From the NCBI RefSeq assembly GCF_030143245.1, contig NZ_JARJNS010000003.1, positions 248,001 to 312,000 of the forward strand: DNA of 64,000 nt, given 5' to 3'. Position numbers and translations under genes: made by a program. The DNA is from Rhabdaerophilum sp. SD176 (GTDB lineage Bacteria; Pseudomonadota; Alphaproteobacteria; Rhizobiales; Beijerinckiaceae). Below are positions 1 to 9,912 of the stretch, piece by piece. Numbering within the stretch: the stretch's first letter is position 1; every line of letters starts with the position of its first letter. The notes below the pieces were generated by a model, which did not search any database, was not told where the DNA came from, and saw nothing but the letters and a program-made list of their open reading frames with translations.

Positions 1-1017
1 CCCGGACCGCTGCGCCGGATCGGCGAGTTCCGGATATCGACCGGGCTCCATATCGGCGGAATCGAGTTCGGCGGCATATCCGGCCTCGAGCGCGATCCGG
101 CTACCGGCCGCTATCTCGCGCTATCGGATGATCGCGCCGAGCGTGGGCCCGTCCGGCTCTACGAGATGGATATCGGCATTGATGCCCGGGGGATCGCGAA
201 GCTCGAAATTCTCCGGACAATCGAATTGACGGATGAGGCGGGCAAGCCGTTCCCTCGCCTTGCGACAGATCCGGAAGCCATCCGCATTGCGCCGAACGGC
301 AATCTGGTCTGGGCCTCCGAGGGCGACCAGCAGGGCCGGCCGGCCCTTTTCGAGGCGGACAGGAACGGACGTGCCCTTCGCCGGTTCGCTCTGCCGGATT
401 ACTACATGCCCGATCCGGGCAAGACCCGTGGTGTGGTTGGCAATCTCGCCCATGAAGGCCTCGCCTTTTCGCCCGATGGCCGCCGTCTCTACGCGCTCAC
501 CGAGAACGCCCTCGCGCAGGATGGCCCGGTCGCCAACCGGCAGGAAGGCTCGCTCTCCCGGTTGCTGGTGCTCGATTTCGCCAGCGGCCAGCCTCTCGCG
601 GAATACGCCTACCGCACCGAGCCCGTCCGTCTGGCTTCGACGCGCAATCCTCCGGTCGAGGATAACGGCGTCTCCGAGATCCTGATGATGCCGGATGGCC
701 AGCTGATTGTCGTCGAGCGGACTTTTGCCCTTGGCGCCGGGAACATGATCCACCTCTTCCGTGTCCGGCCAGAAGGCGGCACCAATGTGCTCGGCCGCGC
801 CAGCCTGAAAGAGGGCGAGCCTGTCATCCCTTTGGCCAAGGAATTGTTGATGACACTGCGCGAGGGTGATTTCGGGCTCGATCTCGACAATATCGAGGCG
901 CTTGCCCTCGGCCCAATGTTGGATGGGCGACAGACTCTTGTCTTTGCCTCTGACAACAACTTCAACCGCAACGGCCAGGTGACGCAATTCGTCGTTTTTG
1001 CGCTCGAACCGCGCTGA
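1..1017 (+). CDS. Esterase-like activity of phytase family protein (5' end outside window)
   Basis: The reading frame is open from base 1 and ends at the TGA at 1015-1017, so the N-terminus and any signal peptide lie upstream. About 338 residues are visible. The segment GGISGLERDPATGRYLALSD near the window start and the closing SDNNFNRNGQVTQFVVFAL are typical of the phytase-like beta-propeller domain (PF13449) found in exported alphaproteobacterial proteins. The biochemical substrate of these proteins is mostly unknown; phosphatase or esterase activity is inferred from the domain name only. The gene is followed by a strong hairpin before pccB, so it is probably a separate transcription unit from the propionate operon. 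Confidence 0.85.
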   Translation, partial: PGPLRRIGEFRISTGLHIGGIEFGGISGLERDPATGRYLALSDDRAERGPVRLYEMDIGIDARGIAKLEILRTIELTDEAGKPFPRLATDPEAIRIAPNGNLVWASEGDQQGRPALFEADRNGRALRRFALPDYYMPDPGKTRGVVGNLAHEGLAFSPDGRRLYALTENALAQDGPVANRQEGSLSRLLVLDFASGQPLAEYAYRTEPVRLASTRNPPVEDNGVSEILMMPDGQLIVVERTFALGAGNMIHLFRVRPEGGTNVLGRASLKEGEPVIPLAKELLMTLREGDFGLDLDNIEALALGPMLDGRQTLVFASDNNFNRNGQVTQFVVFALEPR

Positions 1018-1040
1018 CCTTGGTCAAAAGACCGAATTGA

Positions 1041-1077
1041 CCGATGCCGGCACCCTGCTATCGGTTGCCGGCATCGG
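1041..1077 (+). terminator. Strong hairpin after the phytase-like gene
   Basis: A perfect 12-base inverted repeat is present: CCGATGCCGGCA at 1041-1052 and TGCCGGCATCGG at 1066-1077, with a 13-base loop. It sits 23 bases after the stop of the upstream gene and 24 bases before the pccB start. There is no long T-run after it (ATTGTG follows), so it is either a terminator of the upstream gene with a weak tail or a stabilising or insulating stem. Confidence 0.6.
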
Positions 1078-1101
1078 ATTGTGCCGTGGGAGAGAAGGTT
1101 C

Positions 1102-2631
1102 ATGAAGGAAATCCTCGACAGGCTCGAGTCCCGCCGCCAGGAGGCCCGCCTCGGCGGTGGCCTCAAGCGCATCGAGGCACAGCATGCCAAGGGCAAGCTG
1201 ACGGCGCGCGAACGGCTTGAATTGCTGCTCGACCATGGCTCCTTCGAGGAATTCGACATGTTCGTCGAACATCGCTGCGTCGATTTCGGCATGGACAAGC
1301 AGCCCCGCCCGCCCGGAGATGGCGTGGTGACCGGCTGGGGCACGGTCAATGGCCGCAAGGTCTTCGTCTTTGCGAAGGATTTCACGGTTCTCGGCGGCTC
1401 GCTCTCCGAGACCCATGCCCAGAAGGTCGGCAAGATCCAGGAACTCGCCCTGCGTATGCGCGCCCCGATCATCGGCCTTTACGATTCCGGCGGCGCCCGC
1501 ATCCAGGAAGGCGTGGCGAGCCTCGCCGGCTATGCCGACATCTTCAAGCGCAACGTCACGGCTTCGGGTGTCATTCCGCAGATCTCGGTGATCATGGGCC
1601 CCTGTGCCGGCGGCGATGTCTATTCCCCCGCCATGACGGACTTCATCTTCATGGTCCGCGATACCTCCTACATGTATGTGACCGGACCGGATGTCGTGAA
1701 GACCGTGACGAACGAGATCGTCACCCACGAGGAACTGGGCGGTGCCTCGGTCCACACCACGAAATCCTCGATCTCCGACGGTGCCTTCGACAACGATGTC
1801 GAGGCCCTGCTGCAGATCCGCCGGTTGATCGATTTCCTGCCTGCCAACAACCAGGAAGGCGCGCCGGAATGGCCGAGCGCGGATGATCCGCTTCGCCGCG
1901 ACATGAGCCTCGACACGCTGGTTCCGGACAATGCCAACCAGCCCTATGATATGAAGGAGCTCATCCTCAAGGTTGTCGACGAGGGCGATTTCTTCGAGAT
2001 CTCGGAGAAGCATGCCGGCAACATCATTACCGGTTTCGGCCGGATCGAGGGGCGCACCGTGGGCGTTGTCGCCAACCAGCCGATGGTGCTGGCCGGCGTG
2101 CTCGACAGCGATGCCAGCCGCAAGGCCGCGCGCTTCGTCCGCTTCTGCGATGCTTTCGAAATTCCCATCGTCACCTTCGTCGATGTGCCGGGCTTCCTGC
2201 CGGGCACGGCACAGGAATATGGCGGGCTGATCAAGCACGGCGCGAAGCTGCTCTTCGCCTACAGCCAATGCACGGTGCCGCTCGTTACCTGCATCACCCG
2301 CAAGGCCTTTGGCGGCGCTTATGACGTCATGGCCTCCAAGCATATTGGCGGCGACGTCAATTATGCCTGGCCGACGGCGCAGATCGCCGTCATGGGCGCC
2401 AAGGGCGCGGTGGAGATCATCTTCCGCGGCCAGACACCGGAAGAAATCGAGAAGCGCACCCGCGAATATGAAGAGCGGTTCCTCTCGCCCTTCGTTGCCG
2501 CCGAGCGCGGCTATATCGATGAGGTGATCATGCCGCATTCGACGCGGCCGCGCATCGCCCGGGCACTCGCCATGCTGCGCACCAAAAAGGTCGAGCAGCC
2601 CTGGCGCAAGCACGACAACATGCCGCTGTGA
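1102..2631 (+). CDS. pccB: Propionyl-CoA carboxylase, carboxyltransferase (beta) subunit
   Basis: This is a 509-residue biotin-dependent carboxyltransferase that moves CO2 from carboxybiotin to propionyl-CoA, giving (S)-methylmalonyl-CoA. It has the two-lobed crotonase-like fold: an N-terminal half with [14 protein letters not shown] and [13 protein letters not shown], and a C-terminal half with the acyl-CoA site [13 protein letters not shown] and [13 protein letters not shown]. The length matches PccB. I chose ATG 1102 ([12 protein letters not shown]) rather than the in-frame GTG at 1081, because 1102 has an AGAAGG-type ribosome site and matches the usual N-terminus. It heads the pccB-pccA-DUF1284-bioY-mutA-mutB run. 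An acetyl-CoA substrate is less likely given the mutase genes downstream. Confidence 0.96.
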   Translation: MKEILDRLESRRQEARLGGGLKRIEAQHAKGKLTARERLELLLDHGSFEEFDMFVEHRCVDFGMDKQPRPPGDGVVTGWGTVNGRKVFVFAKDFTVLGGSLSETHAQKVGKIQELALRMRAPIIGLYDSGGARIQEGVASLAGYADIFKRNVTASGVIPQISVIMGPCAGGDVYSPAMTDFIFMVRDTSYMYVTGPDVVKTVTNEIVTHEELGGASVHTTKSSISDGAFDNDVEALLQIRRLIDFLPANNQEGAPEWPSADDPLRRDMSLDTLVPDNANQPYDMKELILKVVDEGDFFEISEKHAGNIITGFGRIEGRTVGVVANQPMVLAGVLDSDASRKAARFVRFCDAFEIPIVTFVDVPGFLPGTAQEYGGLIKHGAKLLFAYSQCTVPLVTCITRKAFGGAYDVMASKHIGGDVNYAWPTAQIAVMGAKGAVEIIFRGQTPEEIEKRTREYEERFLSPFVAAERGYIDEVIMPHSTRPRIARALAMLRTKKVEQPWRKHDNMPL

Positions 2632-2680
2632 GCATTGGCGAGTGAAGTAGGAACCGGTTCGCGTAAAGCCAATGCGAACG
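2632..2680 (+). repeat. Overlapping inverted repeats between pccB and pccA
   Basis: GCATTGGC at 2632-2639, directly after the pccB stop, is the exact complement of GCCAATGC at 2668-2675. The same downstream segment also lies inside a second inverted repeat, GTTCGC with GCGAAC. The two stems share bases and so could be alternative mRNA folds in the 93-base pccB-pccA gap. The function is unknown; it may be mRNA processing or differential expression of the two subunits. Confidence 0.5.
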
Positions 2681-2724
2681 AGAAATAGATTTCTTGCAGG
2701 CCGGGGCGGCCTCGGAGTTTGGGA

Positions 2725-4740
2725 ATGTTCAAGAAGATCCTGATCGCCAATCGCGGGGAAATCGCCTGCCGGGTCATCAAGACGGCGCGCCGGATGGGCA
2801 TCGCCACCGTTGCGGTCTATTCCGATGCCGACAAGGACGCCATGCATGTGGCCATGGCGGATGAGGCCGTCCATATCGGCCCGCCGGCAGCGAGCGAATC
2901 CTATCTTGTCATCGACAAGATCATCGAGGCGTGCCGGAAGACCGGCGCCGAGGCGGTCCATCCAGGCTATGGCTTCCTTTCCGAGCGCGAGGCCTTCGCT
3001 CACGCGCTGAAGGCAGCCGGCATCACTTTCATCGGCCCGAACCCGCATGCCATCGCGGCCATGGGCGACAAGATCGAATCGAAAAAGGCGGCGGCGGCGG
3101 CCGGCGTCTCGACGGTTCCCGGCTATCTCGGCACGATCGAGACGCCCGAGGAAGCGATGAAAATCGCCGACGAGATCGGCTATCCTGTCATGCTGAAAGC
3201 CTCGGCCGGTGGCGGTGGCAAGGGCATGCGCATCGCCTGGAATGCCGACGAGGTGCGCGAGGGCTTCGAGCGCTCGCGGTCGGAGGCGAAATCCTCCTTC
3301 GGCGATGACCGGATGTTCGTCGAGAAATTCATCGTCAATCCCAGGCATATCGAGATCCAGGTTCTCGGCGACAAGCATGGCAACGTGATCCATCTCGGCG
3401 AGCGCGAATGCTCCGTTCAGCGCCGCAACCAGAAGGTTGTCGAGGAGGCGCCCTCGCCGCTGCTGGACGAGGCGACCCGTGCGAAGATGGGTGCTCAGGC
3501 CGTCGCCCTTGCAAGGGCCGTGAACTATGACAGCGCCGGCACGGTGGAATTCGTCGCCGGGCAGGACCGCAGCTTCTTCTTCCTCGAAATGAACACGCGC
3601 CTTCAGGTGGAGCATCCGGTGACGGAAATGATCACCGGGCTCGACCTTGTCGAGGAGATGATCCGCGTCGCCTATGGCGAGGCCCTGCGCTATCGGCAGG
3701 AGGATGTCCGCCTGCAGGGCTGGGCCGTCGAGAGCCGCATCTATGCCGAGGACCCGACCCGCAACTTCCTGCCCTCGATCGGCCGGCTCACCCGCTATCG
3801 ACCGCCGGCGGAGGGCGAAACCGGCCCTGTGACCGTGCGCAACGATACCGGTGTGGAGGAAGGCGGCCAGATCTCGATGTTCTACGATCCGATGATCGCC
3901 AAGCTGGTTACCCATGCGCCGACCCGGCTTGAGGCGATCGAGGCGCAGGCGCGGGCGCTGGATGGCTTTGCGATTGACGGGATTCGGCACAACATCCCCT
4001 TCCTCGCCACGCTGATGGCGCATCCGCGCTGGAAGTCTGGCGCGCTCTCCACCGGATTCATCGCCGAGGAATTCCCGGAAGGGTTCCAGATCCCGCTGCC
4101 GCAGGGCGATGCCGCCCGCCGGCTTTCGGCGATCGCGGCGGCCATCGACCACGCGCTCAACGCGCGCAAGCGGCAGATCTCCGGCCAGATGTCGACCATG
4201 CGCCCGGTGACCTTCGAGACCGACCGTGTCGTGCTGGTCGGGCAGGGGCCGGATGCCGTCCGGCTCGATCTCGTGGTCGAGCCGCAGGGTGAGGGGCTCT
4301 GCATCCGCTTTGACGACGGCACGGTGATGGCGCTCAACTCTGGCTGGCGCGCGGGCGATCTCGTCTGGAACGGGACGATCAACGGCGAGGCACTGGCAGT
4401 GCATGTCGCGCCGATTCCGAACGGCGTCCGGCTGGCGCAGGGGGGGGGCGCGGCGGCCTTCCGTGTGTACACCCGGCGTGAGGCCGCCCTTGCCGCGCTG
4501 ATGCCCGAGAAGAAGGGGGCCGATACCTCGAAGGTTCTGCTTTGCCCGATGCCGGGCCTCGTCAAGAGCATCGCCGTGGCCGAGGGGCAGGAGGTCAAGG
4601 CTGGCGAGACCCTCGCCATCGTCGAGGCCATGAAGATGGAAAATGTTCTCCGTGCCGAGAAGGACGTGACAATCGGCAAGCTCAAGGCCAAGGCCGGCGA
4701 CAGCCTCGCCGTCGATGCCGTCATCATGGAATTTGCCTGA
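2725..4740 (+). CDS. pccA: Propionyl-CoA carboxylase, biotin-carrying (alpha) subunit
   Basis: The 671-residue subunit carries biotin carboxylase and the biotin carrier. Residues 1-450 are the biotin carboxylase/ATP-grasp region, starting MFKKILIANRGEIACRVI and containing the glycine-rich loop ASAGGGGKGMRIAW and the active-site segment MNTRLQVEHPVTE. A linker/BT-type domain follows, then the C-terminal biotinyl domain with EAMKMEN; Lys637 is the predicted biotin attachment site. ATG 2725 is preferred over TTG 2719 because it gives the conserved MFxKILIANRGE start. It works with PccB as an alpha6beta6-type complex. Its stop overlaps the next start (TGATG), indicating translational coupling. 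Confidence 0.96.
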   Translation: MFKKILIANRGEIACRVIKTARRMGIATVAVYSDADKDAMHVAMADEAVHIGPPAASESYLVIDKIIEACRKTGAEAVHPGYGFLSEREAFAHALKAAGITFIGPNPHAIAAMGDKIESKKAAAAAGVSTVPGYLGTIETPEEAMKIADEIGYPVMLKASAGGGGKGMRIAWNADEVREGFERSRSEAKSSFGDDRMFVEKFIVNPRHIEIQVLGDKHGNVIHLGERECSVQRRNQKVVEEAPSPLLDEATRAKMGAQAVALARAVNYDSAGTVEFVAGQDRSFFFLEMNTRLQVEHPVTEMITGLDLVEEMIRVAYGEALRYRQEDVRLQGWAVESRIYAEDPTRNFLPSIGRLTRYRPPAEGETGPVTVRNDTGVEEGGQISMFYDPMIAKLVTHAPTRLEAIEAQARALDGFAIDGIRHNIPFLATLMAHPRWKSGALSTGFIAEEFPEGFQIPLPQGDAARRLSAIAAAIDHALNARKRQISGQMSTMRPVTFETDRVVLVGQGPDAVRLDLVVEPQGEGLCIRFDDGTVMALNSGWRAGDLVWNGTINGEALAVHVAPIPNGVRLAQGGGAAAFRVYTRREAALAALMPEKKGADTSKVLLCPMPGLVKSIAVAEGQEVKAGETLAIVEAMKMENVLRAEKDVTIGKLKAKAGDSLAVDAVIMEFA

Positions 4741-5195
4741 TGGCTGCGGTGCAGCCTCCCGTCCCGTTGCGGCCGCACCATCTCCTGTGCAGCCTCACCT
4801 ACCGCGGGGAGGGCTACAGCGCCGCTTTTGTGGCCGGCTATGACCGGGTGATCGAACGCCTCGCCGCGGGTGCGCCGATCTGTATTGTCGAAGGGCCGGA
4901 CGCGATCTGCGGCCCGCGCCTCGGCGAACCGGATTGCCATTGCCAAGAGCCCCGGATCGCCTGGCGCGACCGGCAGGCCGCCGCCGATCTCGCGCCCTGC
5001 CTCGGGCAGGCGCTTCTGCCGGGCACCGAACTGCCCGGGCTTGTCGACCATCTGCCTGCATTGCGGGCCGCCTTTGCCGAGGGCACGCTGCGCACGGCCT
5101 GTTCAGGTTGCGCCTGGCATGACCTCTGCGATCAGGTCGCGCTTGCCGGTTTTGCCGGCACGCGGCTTCTGCCTCCTGTGCCGTCAATTTCCTGA
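4740..5195 (+). CDS. DUF1284 domain protein, cysteine-rich
   Basis: The protein has 151 residues and its ATG shares a base with the pccA stop. The N-terminus LRPHHLLCSLTYRGEGYS and the segment ICIVEGPDAIC match the DUF1284 family as I know it. Two cysteine clusters, CHC near residue 62 and CSGCAWHDLC near residue 122, could bind metal or an Fe-S cluster; that is inference. No biochemical role is established for the family. Its position between the carboxylase and the biotin transporter suggests a link to propionyl-CoA metabolism or cofactor supply, but it could simply be co-transcribed. There are no signal peptide or membrane segments, so it is probably cytoplasmic. Confidence 0.85.
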   Translation: MAAVQPPVPLRPHHLLCSLTYRGEGYSAAFVAGYDRVIERLAAGAPICIVEGPDAICGPRLGEPDCHCQEPRIAWRDRQAAADLAPCLGQALLPGTELPGLVDHLPALRAAFAEGTLRTACSGCAWHDLCDQVALAGFAGTRLLPPVPSIS

Positions 5196-5207
5196 AAGGA
5201 TTTCACC

Positions 5208-5798
5208 ATGACTTTGCATGCCCGATCTTCTCTTGCCCATGCTGCCATGCCCGTCTTTCGTTTCGAGGGTGATTACACCCTGCTCCGGAAGGCCGCCGCC
5301 ATTTTCGCCGGCAGCATCCTGCTCGCCCTCTGCTCGTGGATCAGCGTGCCGATGATTCCGGTTCCGATGACGATGCAGACCTATGGCATCCTGCTGCTCG
5401 GCGTCCTGCTCGGCTGGCGTCTGGCCGGTGCCTCGGTCCTGCTCTATCTCGCAGAGGCGTTGGCCGGTCTGCCGGTTCTCGCCGGAGGTGCCTTCGGCTT
5501 GAAGCCCTTTCTCGGCCCGACGGCCGGCTATCTCGCCGCTTTCCCGCTCGCGGCGATGCTGGTCGGCTGGTGCGTCGAGCGTGGTTGGGCCCGCCATGTC
5601 CTCAGCGCTTTCATGGTGATGCTGGCTGCCCATGCCGTGATCTTTGCCGGCGGCCTTGCCTGGCTCGCCACCTTCACCGGCATGGAGAAGGCCATCGCTG
5701 TCGGGCTGATGCCGTTCCTCGTCGGTACGGTCATCAAGTCTGCTCTGGTCGTCGCCACAGGCATCGCTTTTGCGCGAGCCAAGGGCTGGCATCGCTAA
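5208..5798 (+). CDS. bioY: Biotin transporter BioY (ECF substrate-binding membrane protein)
   Basis: A 196-residue hydrophobic protein with about six membrane segments. The BioY signature region WISVPMIPVPMTMQTYGILL lies near residue 45, with AGLPVLAGGAFGLKPFLGPT following. BioY captures biotin in the inner membrane, either alone or with the ECF module BioMN, which is not in this window. An AAAGGA ribosome site precedes ATG 5208. The gene sits between pccA, whose product needs biotin, and the mutase genes, which explains co-expression: the operon supplies the cofactor for its own carboxylase. No biotin-repressor (BioR or BirA) site is evident in the 12-base gap before it. Confidence 0.95.
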   Translation: MTLHARSSLAHAAMPVFRFEGDYTLLRKAAAIFAGSILLALCSWISVPMIPVPMTMQTYGILLLGVLLGWRLAGASVLLYLAEALAGLPVLAGGAFGLKPFLGPTAGYLAAFPLAAMLVGWCVERGWARHVLSAFMVMLAAHAVIFAGGLAWLATFTGMEKAIAVGLMPFLVGTVIKSALVVATGIAFARAKGWHR

Positions 5799-5822
5799 GC
5801 CTTCTCGCGAGGGAGACAGCCC

Positions 5823-7712
5823 ATGACGGCAACCCGCCACAACATCTTCCCGCCGACAACCGAAGCCGACTGGCGCAAAGCGGTCGAGCAGGTGCTCAAG
5901 GGCGCCGATTTCGAGAAGGTGATGGTCGGGCGCACATCGGATGGCTTGCCCGTCCTTCCGCTGCATCCGCGGCGGAAGGATGTCGAGGCCATTGCCGGCC
6001 CGCGCGGGGCCGAACGCTGGCGGATTGCCGCCCGCATCGCCGATCCCGATGCCGATCGGGGCAATGGGTTGCTACACGAGGACCTGCTCGGCGGGGCGGA
6101 TATGATTACCGCGACGCTCGCGGGTTCTCCGCAGGCGCGCGGCTTCGGCCTGCGTGAACCCTCTCCGGCCACCTGGTCGCAGGCCCTGCGCAACGTTCAT
6201 TGCGATCTCGTTTCGCTGCGGCTGGAAGGGGCACCGTTCGGCGGTCGTGCGCTGGCTGATTCCTTCGCCGCCTTCGCCCAGGCCAGCCGCCTGCCGGGCG
6301 CAACGCTCAAGGTCGATTTCGGTCTCCAGCCGCTGGCGGATTTTGCAGCGCTCGGGCACTTCCCGCTGGCCTTCGGAACGTTGATGGCCAATGCGCTGGA
6401 GATCATCCGCCAGCGTCGGGCGGAGGGTTTTGCCGGGCCTTTCCTGCGGTGCGACTCCCGCCCCTTCCACGAGGCTGGGGCCACCGAGGCGCAGGAACTG
6501 GCGCTTCTTGCTGCGCAGGGCGTGACCTATCTGCGCGCGCTCGAGGAGGCCAACGTTCCGCTTGAGGAAGCGAGCAACTGGCTCTCCTTCACGCTGGCCG
6601 TCGATGATGATTTCTTCCTCGGTATCGCCAAGCTGCGCGCCTTGCGCCTGCTCTGGGCCCGGATCGAGGAAGCCAGCGGGCTCTCCCCGGCACCCGTTGC
6701 CATCCATGCCGAGACTGCCTGGCGAATGCTGACGCGGCACGATGTCCATGTGAACCTGCTGCGCAACACGATTGCGGCCTTCGCGGCGGGGATCGGTGGC
6801 GCGGATTCGATCGAGGTCCTTCCTTTCACCGCGCCGCTCGGGCTCGCGGATGCCGCAGCCCGCCGCCTCGCGCGGAATACCAGCCTCATCCTGCTCGACG
6901 AATCCAGCCTCGCCCGGATGCTGGATCCGGCAGCCGGTGCGGGCAGCATCGAGGCGATGACCGATGCGCTGGCCGAAAAAGCCTGGTCGCTCTTCGGTGT
7001 TCTCGAAGGGCAGGCCGGCAACCGGCTCCGCGGCATGCCTGCTGCGCTGGAGAACGGCTTCGTCGCCGAGATGCTGCGTGATGCCCGCGATGCCCGGCTT
7101 CGGCTGCTGGCAACCCGGCGTCAGCCGTTGACCGGCGTGAGTGAGTTCCCGGATCTCACGGAAACGCCGCCAGCTGTCCTGGCGGAAGCACGCCCGCATG
7201 CGGCGCCGGAGGGGGCGTTGCCCTCCCTGCGGCTGGCCGAGCCCTTCGAACATCTGAGAGACCGCGCCATCCGGCTCGGGCATGGAAAGCCGCCCCGGGT
7301 CTTCCTCGCCAATCTCGGGCGCGTGGCCGATTTCACGGCTCGCGCCACCTTCGCAAAAAGCTTCTTCGAGGTGGCCGGCATCGAGGGACTGGGGAATGGC
7401 GGCTTTGCCGATGCGGGCGGGAAAACGGACCTCGCTGCGCTCCTCGCAGCCTTCCGGGCGAGCGGCGCGGCATTCGCCTGCCTTGCCTCGTCCGATGAGG
7501 TCTATCGCAGCCCGTCAGACGCCGGCGAGGACAGCCTGGCCGTTGCCGCGGCGAAGGCCTTGCATGCGGCGGGTGCGCGGCAGGTCTGGCTGGCCGGCCG
7601 CCCCGGACCCGACGAAGCTGCCTACCGGGCCGCCGGGATCAGCGGCTTTTCGTATGTTGGCTGTGATGTGCTAGCCTCGCTCGAGGCTGCACTCGATGCA
7701 ATCGGCACCTGA
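5823..7712 (+). CDS. mutA: Methylmalonyl-CoA mutase, small (beta) subunit
   Basis: The 629-residue small subunit of heterodimeric methylmalonyl-CoA mutase begins [20 protein letters not shown], typical of the family. It keeps the TIM-barrel half (for example [20 protein letters not shown] and [20 protein letters not shown]) and a degenerate C-terminal cobalamin-like domain. It lacks the DxHxxG cobalamin ligand motif, as expected for the structural small subunit. A GGGAGA ribosome site precedes ATG 5823. Only 11 bases separate it from the large subunit gene, so the two are made together. The protein acts in the cytoplasm, completing propionyl-CoA to succinyl-CoA conversion. Confidence 0.95.
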   Translation: MTATRHNIFPPTTEADWRKAVEQVLKGADFEKVMVGRTSDGLPVLPLHPRRKDVEAIAGPRGAERWRIAARIADPDADRGNGLLHEDLLGGADMITATLAGSPQARGFGLREPSPATWSQALRNVHCDLVSLRLEGAPFGGRALADSFAAFAQASRLPGATLKVDFGLQPLADFAALGHFPLAFGTLMANALEIIRQRRAEGFAGPFLRCDSRPFHEAGATEAQELALLAAQGVTYLRALEEANVPLEEASNWLSFTLAVDDDFFLGIAKLRALRLLWARIEEASGLSPAPVAIHAETAWRMLTRHDVHVNLLRNTIAAFAAGIGGADSIEVLPFTAPLGLADAAARRLARNTSLILLDESSLARMLDPAAGAGSIEAMTDALAEKAWSLFGVLEGQAGNRLRGMPAALENGFVAEMLRDARDARLRLLATRRQPLTGVSEFPDLTETPPAVLAEARPHAAPEGALPSLRLAEPFEHLRDRAIRLGHGKPPRVFLANLGRVADFTARATFAKSFFEVAGIEGLGNGGFADAGGKTDLAALLAAFRASGAAFACLASSDEVYRSPSDAGEDSLAVAAAKALHAAGARQVWLAGRPGPDEAAYRAAGISGFSYVGCDVLASLEAALDAIGT

Positions 7713-7723
7713 GGGAGAAACCC

Positions 7724-9883
7724 ATGAGCCGCCTGCCCGATTTCACCTCCCTTGCCTTCCGTCGCCCGGGCCAGCCGGCGCCGGCAGCTTCCGTCGAGCC
7801 TTGGCTCACGCCCGAGGGCATCGCCATCCCGGCCCTGACCACCGAGGCGGATCTGGCGGGGATTGACTTCCTCGACACGCATCCCGGCCTGCCGCCCTTT
7901 GTCCGGGGGCCCTATCCGACCATGTATGTCAATCAGCCCTGGACGATCCGCCAATATGCCGGTTTCTCGACGGCCGAGGATTCGAACGCCTTCTACCGCC
8001 GCAACCTTGCGGCCGGGCAGAAGGGCCTGTCGGTCGCCTTCGATCTTGCCACCCATCGCGGCTATGATTCCGACCATCCGCGCGTTGCGGGAGATGTCGG
8101 CATGGCCGGCGTGGCGATCGACTCGATCTACGACATGCGGACGCTGTTCGAAGGCATCCCGCTCGACCAGATGTCCGTCTCGATGACGATGAACGGCGCC
8201 GTGCTGCCGGTTCTTGCCCTGTTCATCGTGGCGGCAGAAGAACAGGGTGTTGCGCCGGCGAAGCTTTCCGGGACCATCCAGAACGATATCCTCAAGGAGT
8301 TCATGGTCCGCAACACCTATATCTACCCGCCGGACGGTTCGCTGCGCATCATCTCGGACATTTTCGCCTACACGGCGGAGCATATGCCGAAATTCAACTC
8401 GATCTCGATTTCCGGCTACCACATGCAAGAGGCCGGGGCGACGCAGGATCTCGAACTGGCGTACACGCTGGCGGACGGGATCGAGTATATACGCACCGGC
8501 CGAGCAGCCGGGCTCGACATCGACACCTTCGCCCCGCGCCTTTCCTTCTTCTGGGCCATCGGCATGAACTTCTTCATGGAAGTGGCCAAGCTGCGCGCCG
8601 CCCGCCTGCTCTGGTCGAAGCTGGTAAAGGGTTTCGATCCGAAATCGCCGAAATCCCTGCCGCTGCGCACCCATTGCCAGACATCCGGCTGGAGCCTCAC
8701 CGCACAGGACGTGTTCAACAACGCGATCCGCACCTGCATCGAGGCCATGGCGGCCACGCAGGGGCACACGCAGTCGCTGCATACCAACGCGCTCGACGAG
8801 GCGCTCGCGTTGCCGACGGACTTCTCGGCGCGCATCGCCCGGAACACCCAGTTGCTGATCCAGCAGGAAGCCGGCACCAACCGCCTGATCGACCCATGGG
8901 GCGGCTCGCGGATGGTCGAGAAGCTCACGCATGATCTTGCTACCCGCGCCTGGGGTCATATCGAGGAGGTCGAAAAGCTCGGCGGTATGGCGAAGGCCAT
9001 CGAGGCCGGCATTCCCAAACTCCGGATCGAGGAAGCTGCCGCCCGCACACAGGGCCGGATCGATTCCGGCGAGCAGACGATCATCGGCGTCAATCGGTAC
9101 ATTCTGACCGATGAAAAGCCGATCGACGTGCTCAAGGTCGACAATGCGGCCGTCCGCGCGCAGCAGATCGCCAAGCTCGAACGGCTCCGCGCCGAGCGCA
9201 ATCCCGAGGACGTCCGGGCGAGCCTCGCTGCCCTTGAACACGCGGCGCGCAGCAAGACCGGCAACCTTCTCGCACTGGCCGTTGCCGCCGCACGAGCCAA
9301 GGCGACGGTCGGCGAGATCAGCCTTGCGCTTGAGCGCGCCTTCTCGCGGCATCGCGCCGAGGTCAAGGCGATTTCAGGCATCTACCGTGAAGCTGTCGGT
9401 GAGAAGAACGCCGCTGTGCAGCGTGTCATGGGCATGACCCGCGCCTTTGCCGAGAATGACGGGAGGCGTCCGAAGATCCTCGTCGCGAAGATGGGGCAGG
9501 ATGGCCATGATCGCGGCCAGAAGGTGATTGCCTCGGCCTTTGCCGATCTTGGCTTTGATGTCGAGATCGGGGCATTGTTCGCGACGCCGGAGGAAGCGGC
9601 GGCGCAGGCGGTGCAGGGTGATGTGCATATTATCGGCGTTTCGTCGCTCGCCGCCGGGCATCTCACCCTTGTGCCGGCACTGAAGGCCGCGCTGGAAAAG
9701 GAAGGCCGCCCCGATATCATGATCGTGGTGGGTGGTGTCATCCCCCCGCAGGATTTCCAGGCCCTGCTCGATGCCGGGGCGGCGGCGATCTTCCCGCCGG
9801 GCACCGTCATCGCCGACGCGGCCGAGAAGCTGCTCGACGGGCTCAACCGCAAGCTTGGCTTCGCCCAGCCCAAGGTGGCCTGA
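7724..9883 (+). CDS. mutB: Methylmalonyl-CoA mutase, large (alpha) subunit
   Basis: This 719-residue catalytic subunit isomerises (R)-methylmalonyl-CoA to succinyl-CoA with adenosylcobalamin. The N-terminal (beta/alpha)8 barrel has [20 protein letters not shown] and [20 protein letters not shown]. The C-terminal cobalamin domain carries [12 protein letters not shown], with His595 the predicted lower axial Co ligand, then the usual GVSSLAAGH and [11 protein letters not shown] segments. The length matches large subunits, and a strong GAGGGAGA ribosome site precedes the ATG. Methylmalonyl-CoA epimerase and the MeaB chaperone, both normally required, are not in the window. The family also includes ethylmalonyl- and isobutyryl-CoA mutases; the small subunit next door favours methylmalonyl-CoA. 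Confidence 0.97.
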   Translation: MSRLPDFTSLAFRRPGQPAPAASVEPWLTPEGIAIPALTTEADLAGIDFLDTHPGLPPFVRGPYPTMYVNQPWTIRQYAGFSTAEDSNAFYRRNLAAGQKGLSVAFDLATHRGYDSDHPRVAGDVGMAGVAIDSIYDMRTLFEGIPLDQMSVSMTMNGAVLPVLALFIVAAEEQGVAPAKLSGTIQNDILKEFMVRNTYIYPPDGSLRIISDIFAYTAEHMPKFNSISISGYHMQEAGATQDLELAYTLADGIEYIRTGRAAGLDIDTFAPRLSFFWAIGMNFFMEVAKLRAARLLWSKLVKGFDPKSPKSLPLRTHCQTSGWSLTAQDVFNNAIRTCIEAMAATQGHTQSLHTNALDEALALPTDFSARIARNTQLLIQQEAGTNRLIDPWGGSRMVEKLTHDLATRAWGHIEEVEKLGGMAKAIEAGIPKLRIEEAAARTQGRIDSGEQTIIGVNRYILTDEKPIDVLKVDNAAVRAQQIAKLERLRAERNPEDVRASLAALEHAARSKTGNLLALAVAAARAKATVGEISLALERAFSRHRAEVKAISGIYREAVGEKNAAVQRVMGMTRAFAENDGRRPKILVAKMGQDGHDRGQKVIASAFADLGFDVEIGALFATPEEAAAQAVQGDVHIIGVSSLAAGHLTLVPALKAALEKEGRPDIMIVVGGVIPPQDFQALLDAGAAAIFPPGTVIADAAEKLLDGLNRKLGFAQPKVA

Positions 9884-9884
9884 C

Positions 9885-9912
9885 AAAAGCAGCCTGAACA
9901 GTCAGGCCTTTA
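9885..9912. terminator. Hairpin between convergent mutB and glutamylcyclotransferase-like genes
   Basis: GCCTGA at 9892-9897 and TCAGGC at 9902-9907 form a 6-base stem with a 4-base loop. It is followed by CTTTA on the plus strand, and AAAAGC precedes it, giving GCTTTT after the stem on the minus strand. The TCA of the right arm is also the stop codon of the minus-strand gene. It looks like a short bidirectional terminator. Confidence 0.5.

Noticed and set aside
1024-4404. Very long open frame on the minus strand opposite pccB and pccA
   Set aside because: It mirrors the third-position G/C bias of two certain genes; the product is rich in His, Arg and Asp with no recognisable domain and spans a gene boundary.
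5799-5822. Cobalamin riboswitch ahead of the mutase genes
   Set aside because: The gap is only 24 bases and contains just a ribosome site; the longer gaps in the operon show no B12-box-like sequence.
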